Shown: piece by piece, positions 23,685 through 32,659 of the stretch
Layout: each line of letters starts with the position of its first letter
Position numbering within the stretch: position 1 is the first letter of the stretch
Assembly: GCA_947493005.1 (NCBI GenBank)
Contig: CANLOY010000002.1
Location: forward strand, 773,810 to 837,809
Origin: an uncultured Roseivirga sp.
GTDB taxonomy: Bacteria > Bacteroidota > Bacteroidia > Cytophagales > Cyclobacteriaceae
DNA length: 64,000 bases
Direction of reading: 5' to 3'
Notes under the pieces: generated by a model
Databases searched by the model: none
The model's input: the letters and a program-made list of their open reading frames with translations, nothing else
Told to the model about the DNA's origin: nothing
Program-made: the position numbers and the translations under genes

Positions 23685-25655
23685 ATGCAGTTTGCTCAAA
23701 AGTGTCTTCGATTCTTTTTCTTTACTTCTGTACTTCTTGGCTTCTACGTAAATGTTATAGCTCAGCAAAGCCAGGTTAAGTTTGGGTCAGTTCCGGAATC
23801 TGATTTAAATATGAAATTATATCCAGGTGATGAAGAAGCCGAAGCACTTGTGTTATATGACAAAGGTGAAGTATCGTTTTTTATCGATAGAGAAAAGAAT
23901 CAAATCAACCTGATATACAAACGAACCAGGCGAGTTAAGATTTTAAAACAATCGGCACTGGAAATGGCCAATGTAACCATAGGTTATTACCAAGGAGGAT
24001 ATAACCGCAATCAGCAGGTACGAGATATACGTGCCTTCTCACATGGTATTAATGATGGTAGATACCAGCAAAGGAGCTTAGATATCAGTCAGGTTTTTAA
24101 TGAGAAGATTGATACTGACTATTCTATTAAGAAATTCTCCATTCCCAATGTTAAAGTGGGGTCTGTAATTGAGTATCAGTATACAATTGAAACACCTAAC
24201 TCCAACTCCATACCAGATTGGGAGTTTCAGAGTACCATCCCCACCAGATTAAGCGAGTTTCAGGTAAACTCAATTCCCTTTTATGGATACACCTACCTAC
24301 TTCAGGGCAGAAATAAGTTTAGTAGTTCAAGTTCAAAGAAAAGTAACATAAAAAGAAGTTTTGCCGGCATTCAGTTCAGTGATGTCATTTACAATTTTTC
24401 AATGAAAAACCTGTCTGCCTTTAAAGATGAGACATTTATAACATCGAAAAGTGACTACATCATTAAGATGGACTGGCAGCTTACTGAACTTAACTACACA
24501 GATGGAAGGTCCGAGCAATTCATGACCAGCTGGCCGGAAATTGCTAATGAACTTTTAAAAGCAGAAGGTTACGGAAAGTTCATGCAAAGCAGCTACAGAA
24601 GTGCTCGAAAAAAGATAGTCAGTGAATTATCATTGTCTGGACTGTCTGAGTTAGAGAAAGCCAAGAAGATAAGTGAGCATGTAAAAAACAATTACAAATG
24701 GAATGGATACTACCAGAAGTACACTAGTCTAACACCCAAAGAATTTCAAAAACAAAAGACTGGCAGCTCTGCCGAAATCAACCTCCACCTTATAGGGCTG
24801 CTAAAAGCTGCCGGAATTGAAGCGCAGCCTGTTTTGATAAGTACTCGTAACCATGGGAAAGTAAAAGAAGATTACCCTATAGTAGGCTTTTTCAATTCAA
24901 GCATTGTTGCCGCTAAAATAGAAGACTCATTTTATCTACTTGACGGCACCGACCCTATGCTGCCTTTTAGTTGGCTACCTCCGGCTTGCATCAATGAAAA
25001 AGGGTTTATTGTTGAAAAAAATAGTGAGTCGTGGATTGATCTTTCAGCAGAACCTGTTTCCACTGTGCGAGAAACAATGAATTTAAATATTGATACTGAA
25101 AACGGAGTTGTAATTGGTGAGTTCAAAAAGGCATTATCTGGCTATGATGCCATCCGATATAAAAAGGACTCAAAACTGATTAAGAATGAGTTGGAAGACT
25201 ATGAGATTGAGGGAGAGATTGAAGAACTGAATAAGGATAAAACTGACAGCCCTTTTATAGTCAATTATAAAGCTGAGGTAGAAGCCATAGACATGTTTAG
25301 CGGCATAATAAACATTCGTCCATTCTTGAATAAGCCTTGGGGGACAAACCCTTTAAAAGCAAAAACCAGGACCTATCCGGTAGATCTAATCTACAAGAGA
25401 AACAGGGAGTATATTAGTAATATCAACATACCCGAAGGGTACGATGTTGATATTCTTCCGAAAGGCATATCTGTAGATAACGACCTTGTCAAAATTGAAT
25501 ATATAGCAGTACAAAATACAAACTCTGTTAGCACTCAAGCTAGTTACCTATTCAAGAAGTCAGTCTACCAACCTGAGGAGTACAAAAAAATCAGGCAACA
25601 CATTGATACTTTTATCGAAAAATTTAACGAACGCATAGTTTTTAAAAAGAATTAA
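23685..25655 (+). CDS. exported DUF3857/transglutaminase-like protein lacking the catalytic cysteine
   Basis: The 656-residue protein has a signal peptide (about 1-26, ending VIAQ), a DUF3857 domain (about 60-215), a transglutaminase-core-like region (about 300-400) and a C-terminal beta domain. In active transglutaminase-like enzymes a Cys sits before the helix that here reads TGSSAEINLHLIGLLKAAGI; this protein has Ser-Ser instead. The later ISTRNHGK and LLDGTDP stretches match the positions of the His and Asp. It may be non-catalytic, as many Bacteroidota relatives seem to be. It is transcribed alone. Confidence 0.85.
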   Translation: MQFAQKCLRFFFFTSVLLGFYVNVIAQQSQVKFGSVPESDLNMKLYPGDEEAEALVLYDKGEVSFFIDREKNQINLIYKRTRRVKILKQSALEMANVTIGYYQGGYNRNQQVRDIRAFSHGINDGRYQQRSLDISQVFNEKIDTDYSIKKFSIPNVKVGSVIEYQYTIETPNSNSIPDWEFQSTIPTRLSEFQVNSIPFYGYTYLLQGRNKFSSSSSKKSNIKRSFAGIQFSDVIYNFSMKNLSAFKDETFITSKSDYIIKMDWQLTELNYTDGRSEQFMTSWPEIANELLKAEGYGKFMQSSYRSARKKIVSELSLSGLSELEKAKKISEHVKNNYKWNGYYQKYTSLTPKEFQKQKTGSSAEINLHLIGLLKAAGIEAQPVLISTRNHGKVKEDYPIVGFFNSSIVAAKIEDSFYLLDGTDPMLPFSWLPPACINEKGFIVEKNSESWIDLSAEPVSTVRETMNLNIDTENGVVIGEFKKALSGYDAIRYKKDSKLIKNELEDYEIEGEIEELNKDKTDSPFIVNYKAEVEAIDMFSGIINIRPFLNKPWGTNPLKAKTRTYPVDLIYKRNREYISNINIPEGYDVDILPKGISVDNDLVKIEYIAVQNTNSVSTQASYLFKKSVYQPEEYKKIRQHIDTFIEKFNERIVFKKN

Positions 25656-25758
25656 AACCACAATTCTTGCCGCCATTTTTCTACTAGTACTAGTGATTGA
25701 CTATTTAATCTTGGCATCTTACTTTTGTTCTTCTTTATAATTAGTCTAAATAAGAACA

Positions 25759-26316
25759 ATGAGTCAAAAATTCAGAAACTTTTGCAGAAACTATCATCGC
25801 GATATCGCTTATATATTCGTAGGCTTAATACTCTCCTTCTCAATTTCAGGAATAGCATTAAATCATAGAAGAACATTTAACTCCAGACAATTTGTTTATG
25901 AATCCGAAGCCTTCTCCATGGAGCTTCCTGAAGATAAAAGCTTGATAACCGAAGACTTTGTAAAGTCAAAACTTCCAGAGATTGGTATTGGAAATGAGTA
26001 CAATACATTTAGAATTCAGAATGGAGAATTGCGCATATTCTATGACAAAGCACGTGCTGAAATCAAGCTGGAAACGGGAGAAGGTGAAAAAGAATGGTAT
26101 GGCAAACGAATTATGCTTTCTGAAATGGCTGATCTTCATCAAACCACCAATCCTGCCTGGATATGGTATTCTGATATATTCGGTATTGCTATGATCTTTA
26201 TTGCACTGACAGGAATGTTTATCTCAAGTGGTAAAAACAGCTTTAAAAAGAGAGGCTGGTGGATGGCACTTATTGGGTTAGTGTTCCCATTGGTGTTTTT
26301 AATTTTCATCATGTAA
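25759..26316 (+). CDS. PepSY-associated membrane protein
   Basis: The 185-residue protein has an N-terminal membrane helix preceded by RNYHRDIAYIFVGLILSFS, the typical PepSY_TM entry, then a periplasmic PepSY-like part (about 45-130) and two C-terminal helices. LHQTTNPAWIWYSDIFGIAMIFIA is a family hallmark (split here between loop and helix). Such proteins are often linked to iron or peptidase control. No siderophore receptor is near, so its job is unclear. Confidence 0.82.
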   Translation: MSQKFRNFCRNYHRDIAYIFVGLILSFSISGIALNHRRTFNSRQFVYESEAFSMELPEDKSLITEDFVKSKLPEIGIGNEYNTFRIQNGELRIFYDKARAEIKLETGEGEKEWYGKRIMLSEMADLHQTTNPAWIWYSDIFGIAMIFIALTGMFISSGKNSFKKRGWWMALIGLVFPLVFLIFIM

Positions 26317-26327
26317 GAATCTTTAGG

Positions 26328-27131
26328 TCACCGGCCTACAAGCACCTTTTGAAGAGCGGAATTAAAGGTATCGAAATCTGCTAAATCCTTATGTCTACCC
26401 CCTTCAATCGTAATCATTTGTACTTGATCAGGTGACAGAGATTTGTAAAGTCTTTTTCCAGACTTATAAGGTACCACTTCATCTTCGGTTCCATGAAAGA
26501 TGTAAATAGGACAATCGGCTCTTTGCAAGTACTTATAGCTTCTAAAATTATACCTTAGAGCCAACTTAGAGGGATACACTGGATAAAACCTTTGAGCCAC
26601 TGACGCCAGCGAATAGTAAGGTGTTTCTAGTATCAAAGATTTAGGGCTATGTCTCCCAGCTAACCATGAGGCAATACCAGTTCCTAATGAGCGACCGTAG
26701 AGGGTAATATCTTTTTCTAAATAGTTGTTCAATGCATATTGATAAAACAGTTCTGCATCATTTAACAGAATTTCTTTCGATCGCTTTCCAGAACTCTTAC
26801 CATAACCTCGATAGTCCATGACAATCACATCATAACCAAACTTTGTGAAGTCCAGAACCACTTTGCCCCAACGTGTAAGATTTCCCTGGTTACCATGAAA
26901 GTATAGCACGAGCCCTTTAGGGTTATCAACTTTAAAATGGAGCGCATTCAAGCTTCCATCCGCCTCTCCTTTCAGGTTAACCTCTTCATAATCTGCATCA
27001 AAAGCATATTGAAAACCCGTAGGCAGTTCTCCATCCAGAAAAATAAACTTCTCTTGAAATACATATAGAAAAACACCCCCTAATATGTATACAAAAACCA
27101 GACTGGCACCAACAATCAACAAGCGTTTCAA
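26328..27131 (-). CDS. alpha/beta hydrolase (ABHD12/13-like), paralogue 2
   Basis: The 267-residue protein has an N-terminal membrane anchor (about 4-25) and an alpha/beta hydrolase fold: oxyanion HGNQGN, YRGYGKS, nucleophile elbow GRSLGTG, acid in HGTEDEVVP and catalytic His in EGGRHKDL. It is likely a membrane-tethered serine esterase. The start is TTG at 27131, two bases after the stop of the paralogous upstream gene; no in-frame ATG is available before the anchor. The two proteins are close relatives and probably arose by tandem duplication. Confidence 0.88.
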   Translation of the reverse strand: MKRLLIVGASLVFVYILGGVFLYVFQEKFIFLDGELPTGFQYAFDADYEEVNLKGEADGSLNALHFKVDNPKGLVLYFHGNQGNLTRWGKVVLDFTKFGYDVIVMDYRGYGKSSGKRSKEILLNDAELFYQYALNNYLEKDITLYGRSLGTGIASWLAGRHSPKSLILETPYYSLASVAQRFYPVYPSKLALRYNFRSYKYLQRADCPIYIFHGTEDEVVPYKSGKRLYKSLSPDQVQMITIEGGRHKDLADFDTFNSALQKVLVGR

Positions 27132-27133
27132 TT

Positions 27134-28003
27134 TTAAGGGTTTTGTTTCTTAGTTTTTCGCCTGAAATTCAAACTAGTCTCAGAAGGATCAACCCGCTGA
27201 GGAAGTTTTGAATTCAAAACCTCTTCCATCATTCTATGATATTCTTCAAAAGTATTCAAGTTATTGTGCCCTCCTCCTATAACAGAATACAAACGGGTGT
27301 TTTCAGCCTTAATTTTCGAGAGAGATACTGCAGTCTTGAATGGAATCAATTTATCATTTGTACCGTGAATAATCTTTATAGGGCAATCGACATATTTCAA
27401 CCATTTATGAGTACGGATAGGAAACCTAAGAATCAACGAAACCGGCATAAAAGGTATATACCGTTTGGTCACTTTAGCCAAACTATAATACGGAGATTCC
27501 AGCACCAGCATTCTTGGGTTGTTACTGGATGCGAGCTTTGCAGCAAACCCAGACCCTAAAGAACGACCGTATAAAATGACATACTTTTCTGGCACCTGTT
27601 CTTTAATCCTGTCATAGACATATTGCAAGTCATCCTTAATGCTATCTTCCGTTCTTTTACCAGTACTCTTACCAAAGCCTCTGTAATCTACCATCACCAC
27701 ATCGTAACCCATTCGGGTAAAATCAATGGCAAACTTCCCCCATCCCTTAATTGACTTTGAGTTCCCCTTGAGGTAAATCACTACACCCTTCGGGTCTTCA
27801 ATATGAAAGTGAACTGCATTAATATTAACTCCAGGTTCTTTTTCCAGATTATACTCCTGAAAGTTCAGGTTGGGATACTTGAACTCAAAATCCTTAGGTA
27901 GTTTTTCAGGTTTAAAGAGGAACCTTTCCTGAGCAAAGTAGATCACAAAACTGACCGTGATGTATAAAACACCTACCAAAACCAATATGGTCGCAGTTCC
28001 CAT
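27134..28003 (-). CDS. alpha/beta hydrolase (ABHD12/13-like), paralogue 1
   Basis: The 289-residue protein has the same plan as its downstream neighbour: a membrane anchor (about 5-25), YRGFGKSTGKRTEDS, nucleophile elbow GRSLGSG, acid in HGTNDKLIP and His in IGGGHNNL. One difference is KGNSKSIKGWG where the paralogue has HGNQGNLTRWG, so the usual HG of the oxyanion loop is replaced by KG. The C-terminus is extended and basic (RRKTKKQNP). ATG start at 28003. Confidence 0.87.
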   Translation of the reverse strand: MGTATILVLVGVLYITVSFVIYFAQERFLFKPEKLPKDFEFKYPNLNFQEYNLEKEPGVNINAVHFHIEDPKGVVIYLKGNSKSIKGWGKFAIDFTRMGYDVVMVDYRGFGKSTGKRTEDSIKDDLQYVYDRIKEQVPEKYVILYGRSLGSGFAAKLASSNNPRMLVLESPYYSLAKVTKRYIPFMPVSLILRFPIRTHKWLKYVDCPIKIIHGTNDKLIPFKTAVSLSKIKAENTRLYSVIGGGHNNLNTFEEYHRMMEEVLNSKLPQRVDPSETSLNFRRKTKKQNP

Positions 28004-28100
28004 AAAAACAAGGTATTAAAACTCAGGGAAATTTCAATACTCCTAAAATTCATATGCCTTTCGTAACTTAAACAACACATCAGCAATCAAGGTCAATCCC

Positions 28101-29222
28101 ATGAAACATCTCTTAACCTTCTTGACACTTCTAATTTTCACTGCTGCTCATTGCCAGGAAAATCCTTTTCGCAGCAGTGACAGGTTTATTTTTGGAACAA
28201 AAAAAGATCGAACTGCCTCAATAAGCATTGGAGATATAGATGGCGATGGTGACTTGGATGCTGTTGTTGCCAATGGAAGGCATTGGCCATTACAAAACGA
28301 GGTTTTCTTTAACAATGGACAAGGTAGGTTCACTGTTTCGCAGCCCCTGGACATCACTAGTGAAACCAGTTATGCTACCGAACTTGCTGACCTTGATGGT
28401 GATGGTGACCTTGATGTCGCAGTTGGAAATGATAAAGCCCCTAATATGCTCTATTTCAATGACGGCCATGGTAACTTCACAAGAGGGGAATCATTCGGCA
28501 GAAAATATTCTAACACCCGAAACATCACACTGGCAGACCTCGATCAAGACAACGACATTGACATTCTAATTACCAATAGAGGTGAAGAAAACGAGATCTG
28601 TCTGAACAATGGCAAAGGTATTTTCAGTGAATCCATAGGTTTTGGGTCAAAAGATGATTCCACCATAGATGTAGAAGTAGCAGATATTGATGGAGACAGG
28701 GACCTTGACCTTATTTTAGCCAACCGCGATGGACAACAAAATATGGTTTATATGAATGCTGGTAATTTGAATTTCTCAGCTAAAATACCTTTCGGAACAG
28801 GAACCGATGAAACCCGGGCAGTAGCGATTGCTGATATTGACAATGATGGCTTTCTGGATATTATTACAGCAAACATCAATCAACCGAATGTAGTTTACTT
28901 CGGAGACAGTAAGTTAAGCTTTGCCAGAAGTATAACTTATGACAGCAGTAAAAGCTTATCATATTCAGTAACCACCAGTGACTTGGATTTAGACGGAGAT
29001 ATGGACATTGTTGTAGCCAATACAAGAGGTACAAACTCTGTTTTCATAAACGAAGGCAAAGGACGAAACTGGAAGAAGATCAATATTGGAGGTGATAACC
29101 ATAACACTTATGATATATTGACTGCGGATCTTAACGGTGACCGAAAACCTGATATTATTGAAGCAAACTCAGACCAACTGAACATCTTCCACATTAACAG
29201 GTTACCTACAAAAAACAAGTAA
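28101..29222 (+). CDS. secreted FG-GAP/VCBS seven-repeat beta-propeller protein
   Basis: After a signal peptide (MKHLLTFLTLLIFTAAHCQ) the 373-residue protein consists of seven repeats of about 48 residues. Each carries a calcium-loop-like DxDxDGxxD core: GDIDGDGDLDAVVAN, ADLDGDGDLDVAVGN, ADLDQDNDIDILITN, ADIDGDRDLDLILAN, ADIDNDGFLDIITAN, SDLDLDGDMDIVVAN and a divergent ADLNGDRKPDIIEAN. Seven repeats suit a closed seven-bladed propeller and Ca2+ binding. There is no type IX sorting domain at the end. The ligand is unknown. Confidence 0.88.
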   Translation: MKHLLTFLTLLIFTAAHCQENPFRSSDRFIFGTKKDRTASISIGDIDGDGDLDAVVANGRHWPLQNEVFFNNGQGRFTVSQPLDITSETSYATELADLDGDGDLDVAVGNDKAPNMLYFNDGHGNFTRGESFGRKYSNTRNITLADLDQDNDIDILITNRGEENEICLNNGKGIFSESIGFGSKDDSTIDVEVADIDGDRDLDLILANRDGQQNMVYMNAGNLNFSAKIPFGTGTDETRAVAIADIDNDGFLDIITANINQPNVVYFGDSKLSFARSITYDSSKSLSYSVTTSDLDLDGDMDIVVANTRGTNSVFINEGKGRNWKKINIGGDNHNTYDILTADLNGDRKPDIIEANSDQLNIFHINRLPTKNK

Positions 29223-29315
29223 AAAACCTCATACTTAGGTTATTAGTACATCCATTTATATACACTTTCTTTTAAACCATCTGTGTATTTTTTAGCTTTC
29301 TGAAAATTGATCTAC

Positions 29316-30908
29316 ATGAGAAACTCATTCCTAGTATTATTGATTTTGCTAACCAGCAACTCACTACTATCACAAAAACATCATGATCGGTTAGCCAAAA
29401 TCGATGTTCAGCATTATCGTTTCGAATTACAACTCAATGACCAGAATGATCAAATCAATGGCATTGCAACTGTGACTATAAAGTTTAATAAAGACATCAC
29501 TGATTTTTCACTAGACCTGATTAGCCAGAAAGATGGAAAAGGCATGAAGACCATGGTGGTAATGTCTGAGAACAAGGGCGTTTCATTCACTCATGAAAAA
29601 GATCAGTTAACATTGAACTATGATGGTAAGGCTGGTGAAACAAAATCATTTCTTATTGCCTATGAAGGCATCCCACAAACAGGGTTAATCATTGCGAAAA
29701 ACAAATACGGAGATCGTACTTTTTTTGGAGACAACTGGCCCAATAGAGCAAGACATTGGTTACCTACTGTTGATCACCCCTCAGACAAAGCCACTGTAGA
29801 ATGGGTTGTTACCGCTCCTGCACATTATCAGGTAATTGGGAATGGGCGACTAGTTGAAAGAACAAATATTGACGATCAACTTACACTTACTTATTGGAAA
29901 ACTGATGTGGTTATTCCCACCAAAGTAATGGTAATAGGTGCAGCCAGATTTGCCATCCAAATAGTGGATGAAGTTTATGGAGCTCCGATCTCCAGCTGGG
30001 TTTATCCTCAAGATCGCGAAAAAGGGTTTTATGACTATGCATTGGCAGCACCAATTACAGACTGGTTTGTTAACCATGTTGGACCTTATCCATATGCTAA
30101 GCTTGCCAATGTTCAATCCAAAACACAATTTGGAGGAATGGAGAATGCAGGTAATATCTTTTACTCAGAAAACTCAATTAATGGGAACCGAACAGCAGAA
30201 GGTCTTATTGCCCATGAAATTGCCCATCAGTGGTTTGGTAATTCGGCCTCAGAGGCCAACTGGCACCACGTTTGGCTTAGCGAAGGTTTTGCCACTTACT
30301 TCACCAATCTGTATATGGAACAAAAGTATGGCCGAGACCGACTTGTTGAAATGGTAAACCAACAACGATCACAGGTGATTAGCTTCAGTAAACAGCAAAG
30401 GGTGCCAGTAGTAAACACTACCATAGAAGACTACATGCAATTACTTAATGCCAACTCTTATCAAAAAGGTGGATGGGTTTTGCATATGCTTAGAAGAGAG
30501 GTTGGAGATGAGTTTTTCTGGCAGGCAATCAAAAACTACTACAACAGGCACAAGCTTTCCAATGCGTTGACAGATGATTTGCGAAAAGAGTTTGAAAAGG
30601 TATCAGGGAAGGATCTTAAGTCGTTTTTTCAACAATGGATTTATCAGGCCGGACAGCCGGATCTTGATATCAAATGGTCTTTTAAAAGAGGAAAACTCGA
30701 CATGAGTATTTCTCAAAAGCAAACTGAGCAATTTGTTTTCAACCTGGACGTAGATTTGGTTTATGCAGATGGATCTACTGAAAGAAGAACCATTTTGGTC
30801 GACAGAAAAAATCAAAGCTGGACTCCTGAAATCAACAGCAAACCTGCCAAAATAGTACTGGATCCAGACAGTTGGCTATTGTTTGAAGGCAAAGTGGCAG
30901 AAAAATAG
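29316..30908 (+). CDS. exported M1-family metallopeptidase
   Basis: The 530-residue protein starts at ATG 29316 with a signal peptide (to about LLSQ, residue 19). It shows the M1 exopeptidase motif GGMENAGNIFY and the zinc site HEIAHQWFGN near residue 299, with the third ligand Glu in WLSEGFATYF. An N-terminal beta saddle precedes the catalytic part, and a short C-terminal region ends it; it lacks the large helical domain of full-length aminopeptidase N, so it belongs to the short M1 group. It likely trims peptides in the periplasm or outside the cell. Confidence 0.92.
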   Translation: MRNSFLVLLILLTSNSLLSQKHHDRLAKIDVQHYRFELQLNDQNDQINGIATVTIKFNKDITDFSLDLISQKDGKGMKTMVVMSENKGVSFTHEKDQLTLNYDGKAGETKSFLIAYEGIPQTGLIIAKNKYGDRTFFGDNWPNRARHWLPTVDHPSDKATVEWVVTAPAHYQVIGNGRLVERTNIDDQLTLTYWKTDVVIPTKVMVIGAARFAIQIVDEVYGAPISSWVYPQDREKGFYDYALAAPITDWFVNHVGPYPYAKLANVQSKTQFGGMENAGNIFYSENSINGNRTAEGLIAHEIAHQWFGNSASEANWHHVWLSEGFATYFTNLYMEQKYGRDRLVEMVNQQRSQVISFSKQQRVPVVNTTIEDYMQLLNANSYQKGGWVLHMLRREVGDEFFWQAIKNYYNRHKLSNALTDDLRKEFEKVSGKDLKSFFQQWIYQAGQPDLDIKWSFKRGKLDMSISQKQTEQFVFNLDVDLVYADGSTERRTILVDRKNQSWTPEINSKPAKIVLDPDSWLLFEGKVAEK

Positions 30909-30949
30909 AGTCACATATTCAATGGAATGGCTATTGCTTTAGGAGCAAT

Positions 30950-31135
30950 ATGCCAAAATCCAGAGTTAAACGTTTTTTTATTTTCCTGCTTCGGTCAATA
31001 CGTATTGTCATTATGGCCTGGATGATTGGTATTGCTAATAGCATCAAGCAAGAGGCCAAGTTTATGGATGAGACAACTTACAAGGTTGAGGTAAGAGAAG
31101 AACAAGAAGATGACGAGCCCTTCGAAGAACTCTAG
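30950..31135 (+). CDS. small membrane-associated hypothetical protein
   Basis: The 61-residue frame follows the peptidase gene by 41 bases and is preceded by AGGAGCAAT, a reasonable ribosome site. It has a basic N-terminus (MPKSRVKRF), one hydrophobic segment (about 9-27) and an acidic tail (EEQEDDEPFEEL). No family is recognised. The distinct charge layout and ribosome site favour a real gene. Confidence 0.5.
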   Translation: MPKSRVKRFFIFLLRSIRIVIMAWMIGIANSIKQEAKFMDETTYKVEVREEQEDDEPFEEL

Positions 31136-31141
31136 TCTTGA

Positions 31142-31594
31142 CTAATCAATAGACATTATTTCGATTGATTTTCCAGCAAAAGTAATAGACTCTCCCACTT
31201 GCTTTCCTAAAAGCTCTTGGCCAATTGGAGATATAGGAGAAATCACAAAGAAATCTTCCTTGCCAACTGAGACTTTCCCTATAGATATAGCAAGAAAATA
31301 AGAGGTCGTTTTCGTTCTTATCAAACTTCCAAGTTCGCACTTATTAAACCTTCGGTTAAGATCGAGACCATCTAACACCTGTTTCATTTTAAGACTATCA
31401 GCCAGTTGTTCTGCAATCTTGCCCTTTTCCAGGTTAATCATTTCCCTGCCAGTCTCATACTTATCTCCCATAGAGCTTTTGGTATCACTTTCAGCAGAAC
31501 GCTTTAAAGCTTCTAACTCCTGGTTCAACCATGTTATTCTATCATTAACCTGTTGCAAACAACGATCAAAAAGTGCTCTCTTTAAGTCTGGCAT
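31142..31594 (-). CDS. GreA/GreB-family transcription elongation factor-like protein
   Basis: The 150-residue protein has an N-terminal antiparallel coiled coil (about 5-75) and a C-terminal FKBP-like Gre domain (about 85-150) with the final ISPISPIGQELLGKQVGESI. Gre factors rescue backtracked RNA polymerase through acidic residues at the coiled-coil tip; the tip here reads ESDTKSSMGDKYE, which is acidic but not the standard DLREN type. Function may therefore differ (for example a Gre-factor antagonist). A TATTTTTG box at 31607-31600 lies only 5 bases before the ATG. Confidence 0.78.
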   Translation of the reverse strand: MPDLKRALFDRCLQQVNDRITWLNQELEALKRSAESDTKSSMGDKYETGREMINLEKGKIAEQLADSLKMKQVLDGLDLNRRFNKCELGSLIRTKTTSYFLAISIGKVSVGKEDFFVISPISPIGQELLGKQVGESITFAGKSIEIMSID

Positions 31595-31712
31595 TGTTTC
31601 AAAAATAGAATGGATGTCACAGTCAAAAAAGAAATCTCAAGCTTATCTATAATTAAGAAGCAAAATCACATTGTCAGGTTGGCTGTCAAAAACACCTTAA
31701 CTCAAAACTTAC

Positions 31713-32105
31713 TCAATGCCCATCTTTTAATGTTTTGCTCAAATAAGTTTTCTGAAGGGTGGCAAAAATTGAAACAATAACAGCCACTATAACAATAAAA
31801 GTATAAGCCAGTGGGCTCATAGCCAATGCTTGAGTCAACACTACAACTGTGCTGGCTGCGACCCACACCCAATCCTGTATAACAATGCCGATCACTTCAG
31901 CTTTTTTTATTGTTTTTCTTACAGCGGCTAGCCATACCGTAGCAGCGAAAAACAAAAGTCCAACTCCAACCACAATCAGGCTGGTACGATTGGCCTCCAT
32001 CACAACCGCTAGCCGATTACTCGAAATTAAAAGCACACCACTGATTATAGAGAAGACAGCATTCATCTTCATCACTCTTTTGAGTTTCATTTCATTAGAA
32101 ATCAT
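31713..32105 (-). CDS. four-helix membrane protein, unknown function
   Basis: The 130-residue protein has four hydrophobic segments and no recognised motif beyond KTIKKAEVIGIVIQDW. Start choices are ATG 32105, overlapping the SRPBCC stop by 11 bases, or ATG 32090, five codons later. Either way it is coupled to the upstream SRPBCC gene. The pair lies opposite an AraC-type regulator. Confidence 0.7.
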   Translation of the reverse strand: MISNEMKLKRVMKMNAVFSIISGVLLISSNRLAVVMEANRTSLIVVGVGLLFFAATVWLAAVRKTIKKAEVIGIVIQDWVWVAASTVVVLTQALAMSPLAYTFIVIVAVIVSIFATLQKTYLSKTLKDGH

Positions 32106-32553
32106 AAACCACCTCCTCCACTCTTTCTTCGCAGCGTTCCTTTAAAGCTTGATTCATCTTTGTAAAACCCAATTCGGTATCTTTTGAAATCATCTTGAAT
32201 ACTGGAGTTAACATTAATCCCGAGAAAATTTCTCCATGGAATAATCGAGTTAGACTTCCCGCCTTTTTTTCTAAAACAAAGTAATGTTCCCCATCGAAGA
32301 GCCCATTCACAAAAAGGTTCCCTTTCCATCTAAACTCTTGGCAGTACTCGGCTCGAAGTACCTTCGGCTTAAAATTCATTTGTTTTTTCTTCTCTGTCTG
32401 AATAGTAACATTCAGGGTTTCTCCCCGCTTGGCTTTCCCCACAATGGATTTAATAAACGGGTTCCAGTATTGGTATGAATCAAAGTCCATAAGAACATTC
32501 CACACACTTGTAATGCTACTTTCTATAAGAATTTCTGTTTCGATTTTTTTCAT
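32095..32553 (-). CDS. SRPBCC (START-like) family protein
   Basis: The 152-residue protein begins KKIETEILIESSITSVWNVL and contains DFDSYQYWNPFIKSIVGKAK and the late LGFTKMNQALKERCE helix, the layout of SRPBCC hydrophobic-ligand-binding proteins. The ligand is unknown. It is followed in overlap by a membrane protein and is divergent from an AraC regulator across 106 bases, a plausible regulator-target pair. Confidence 0.82.
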   Translation of the reverse strand: MKKIETEILIESSITSVWNVLMDFDSYQYWNPFIKSIVGKAKRGETLNVTIQTEKKKQMNFKPKVLRAEYCQEFRWKGNLFVNGLFDGEHYFVLEKKAGSLTRLFHGEIFSGLMLTPVFKMISKDTELGFTKMNQALKERCEERVEEVVYDF

Positions 32554-32659
32554 AATTCAGAATTTGAACTATTCCAAATCACGATAAAACCTGAACGATT
32601 AAGTGAGCAATCAATGTCAATAAATTGTCATTTCGTGCCAAACAAACTAACTTGAGAGC

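Noticed and set aside
27236-27559. A 107-codon frame opposite the alpha/beta hydrolase gene
   Set aside because: It is entirely inside a gene with intact catalytic motifs and has no recognisable domain.
28148-28569. Overlapping frames of 69 and 109 codons within the FG-GAP gene
   Set aside because: They mirror the Asp/Gly-rich repeat codons of the real gene and show no independent protein features.
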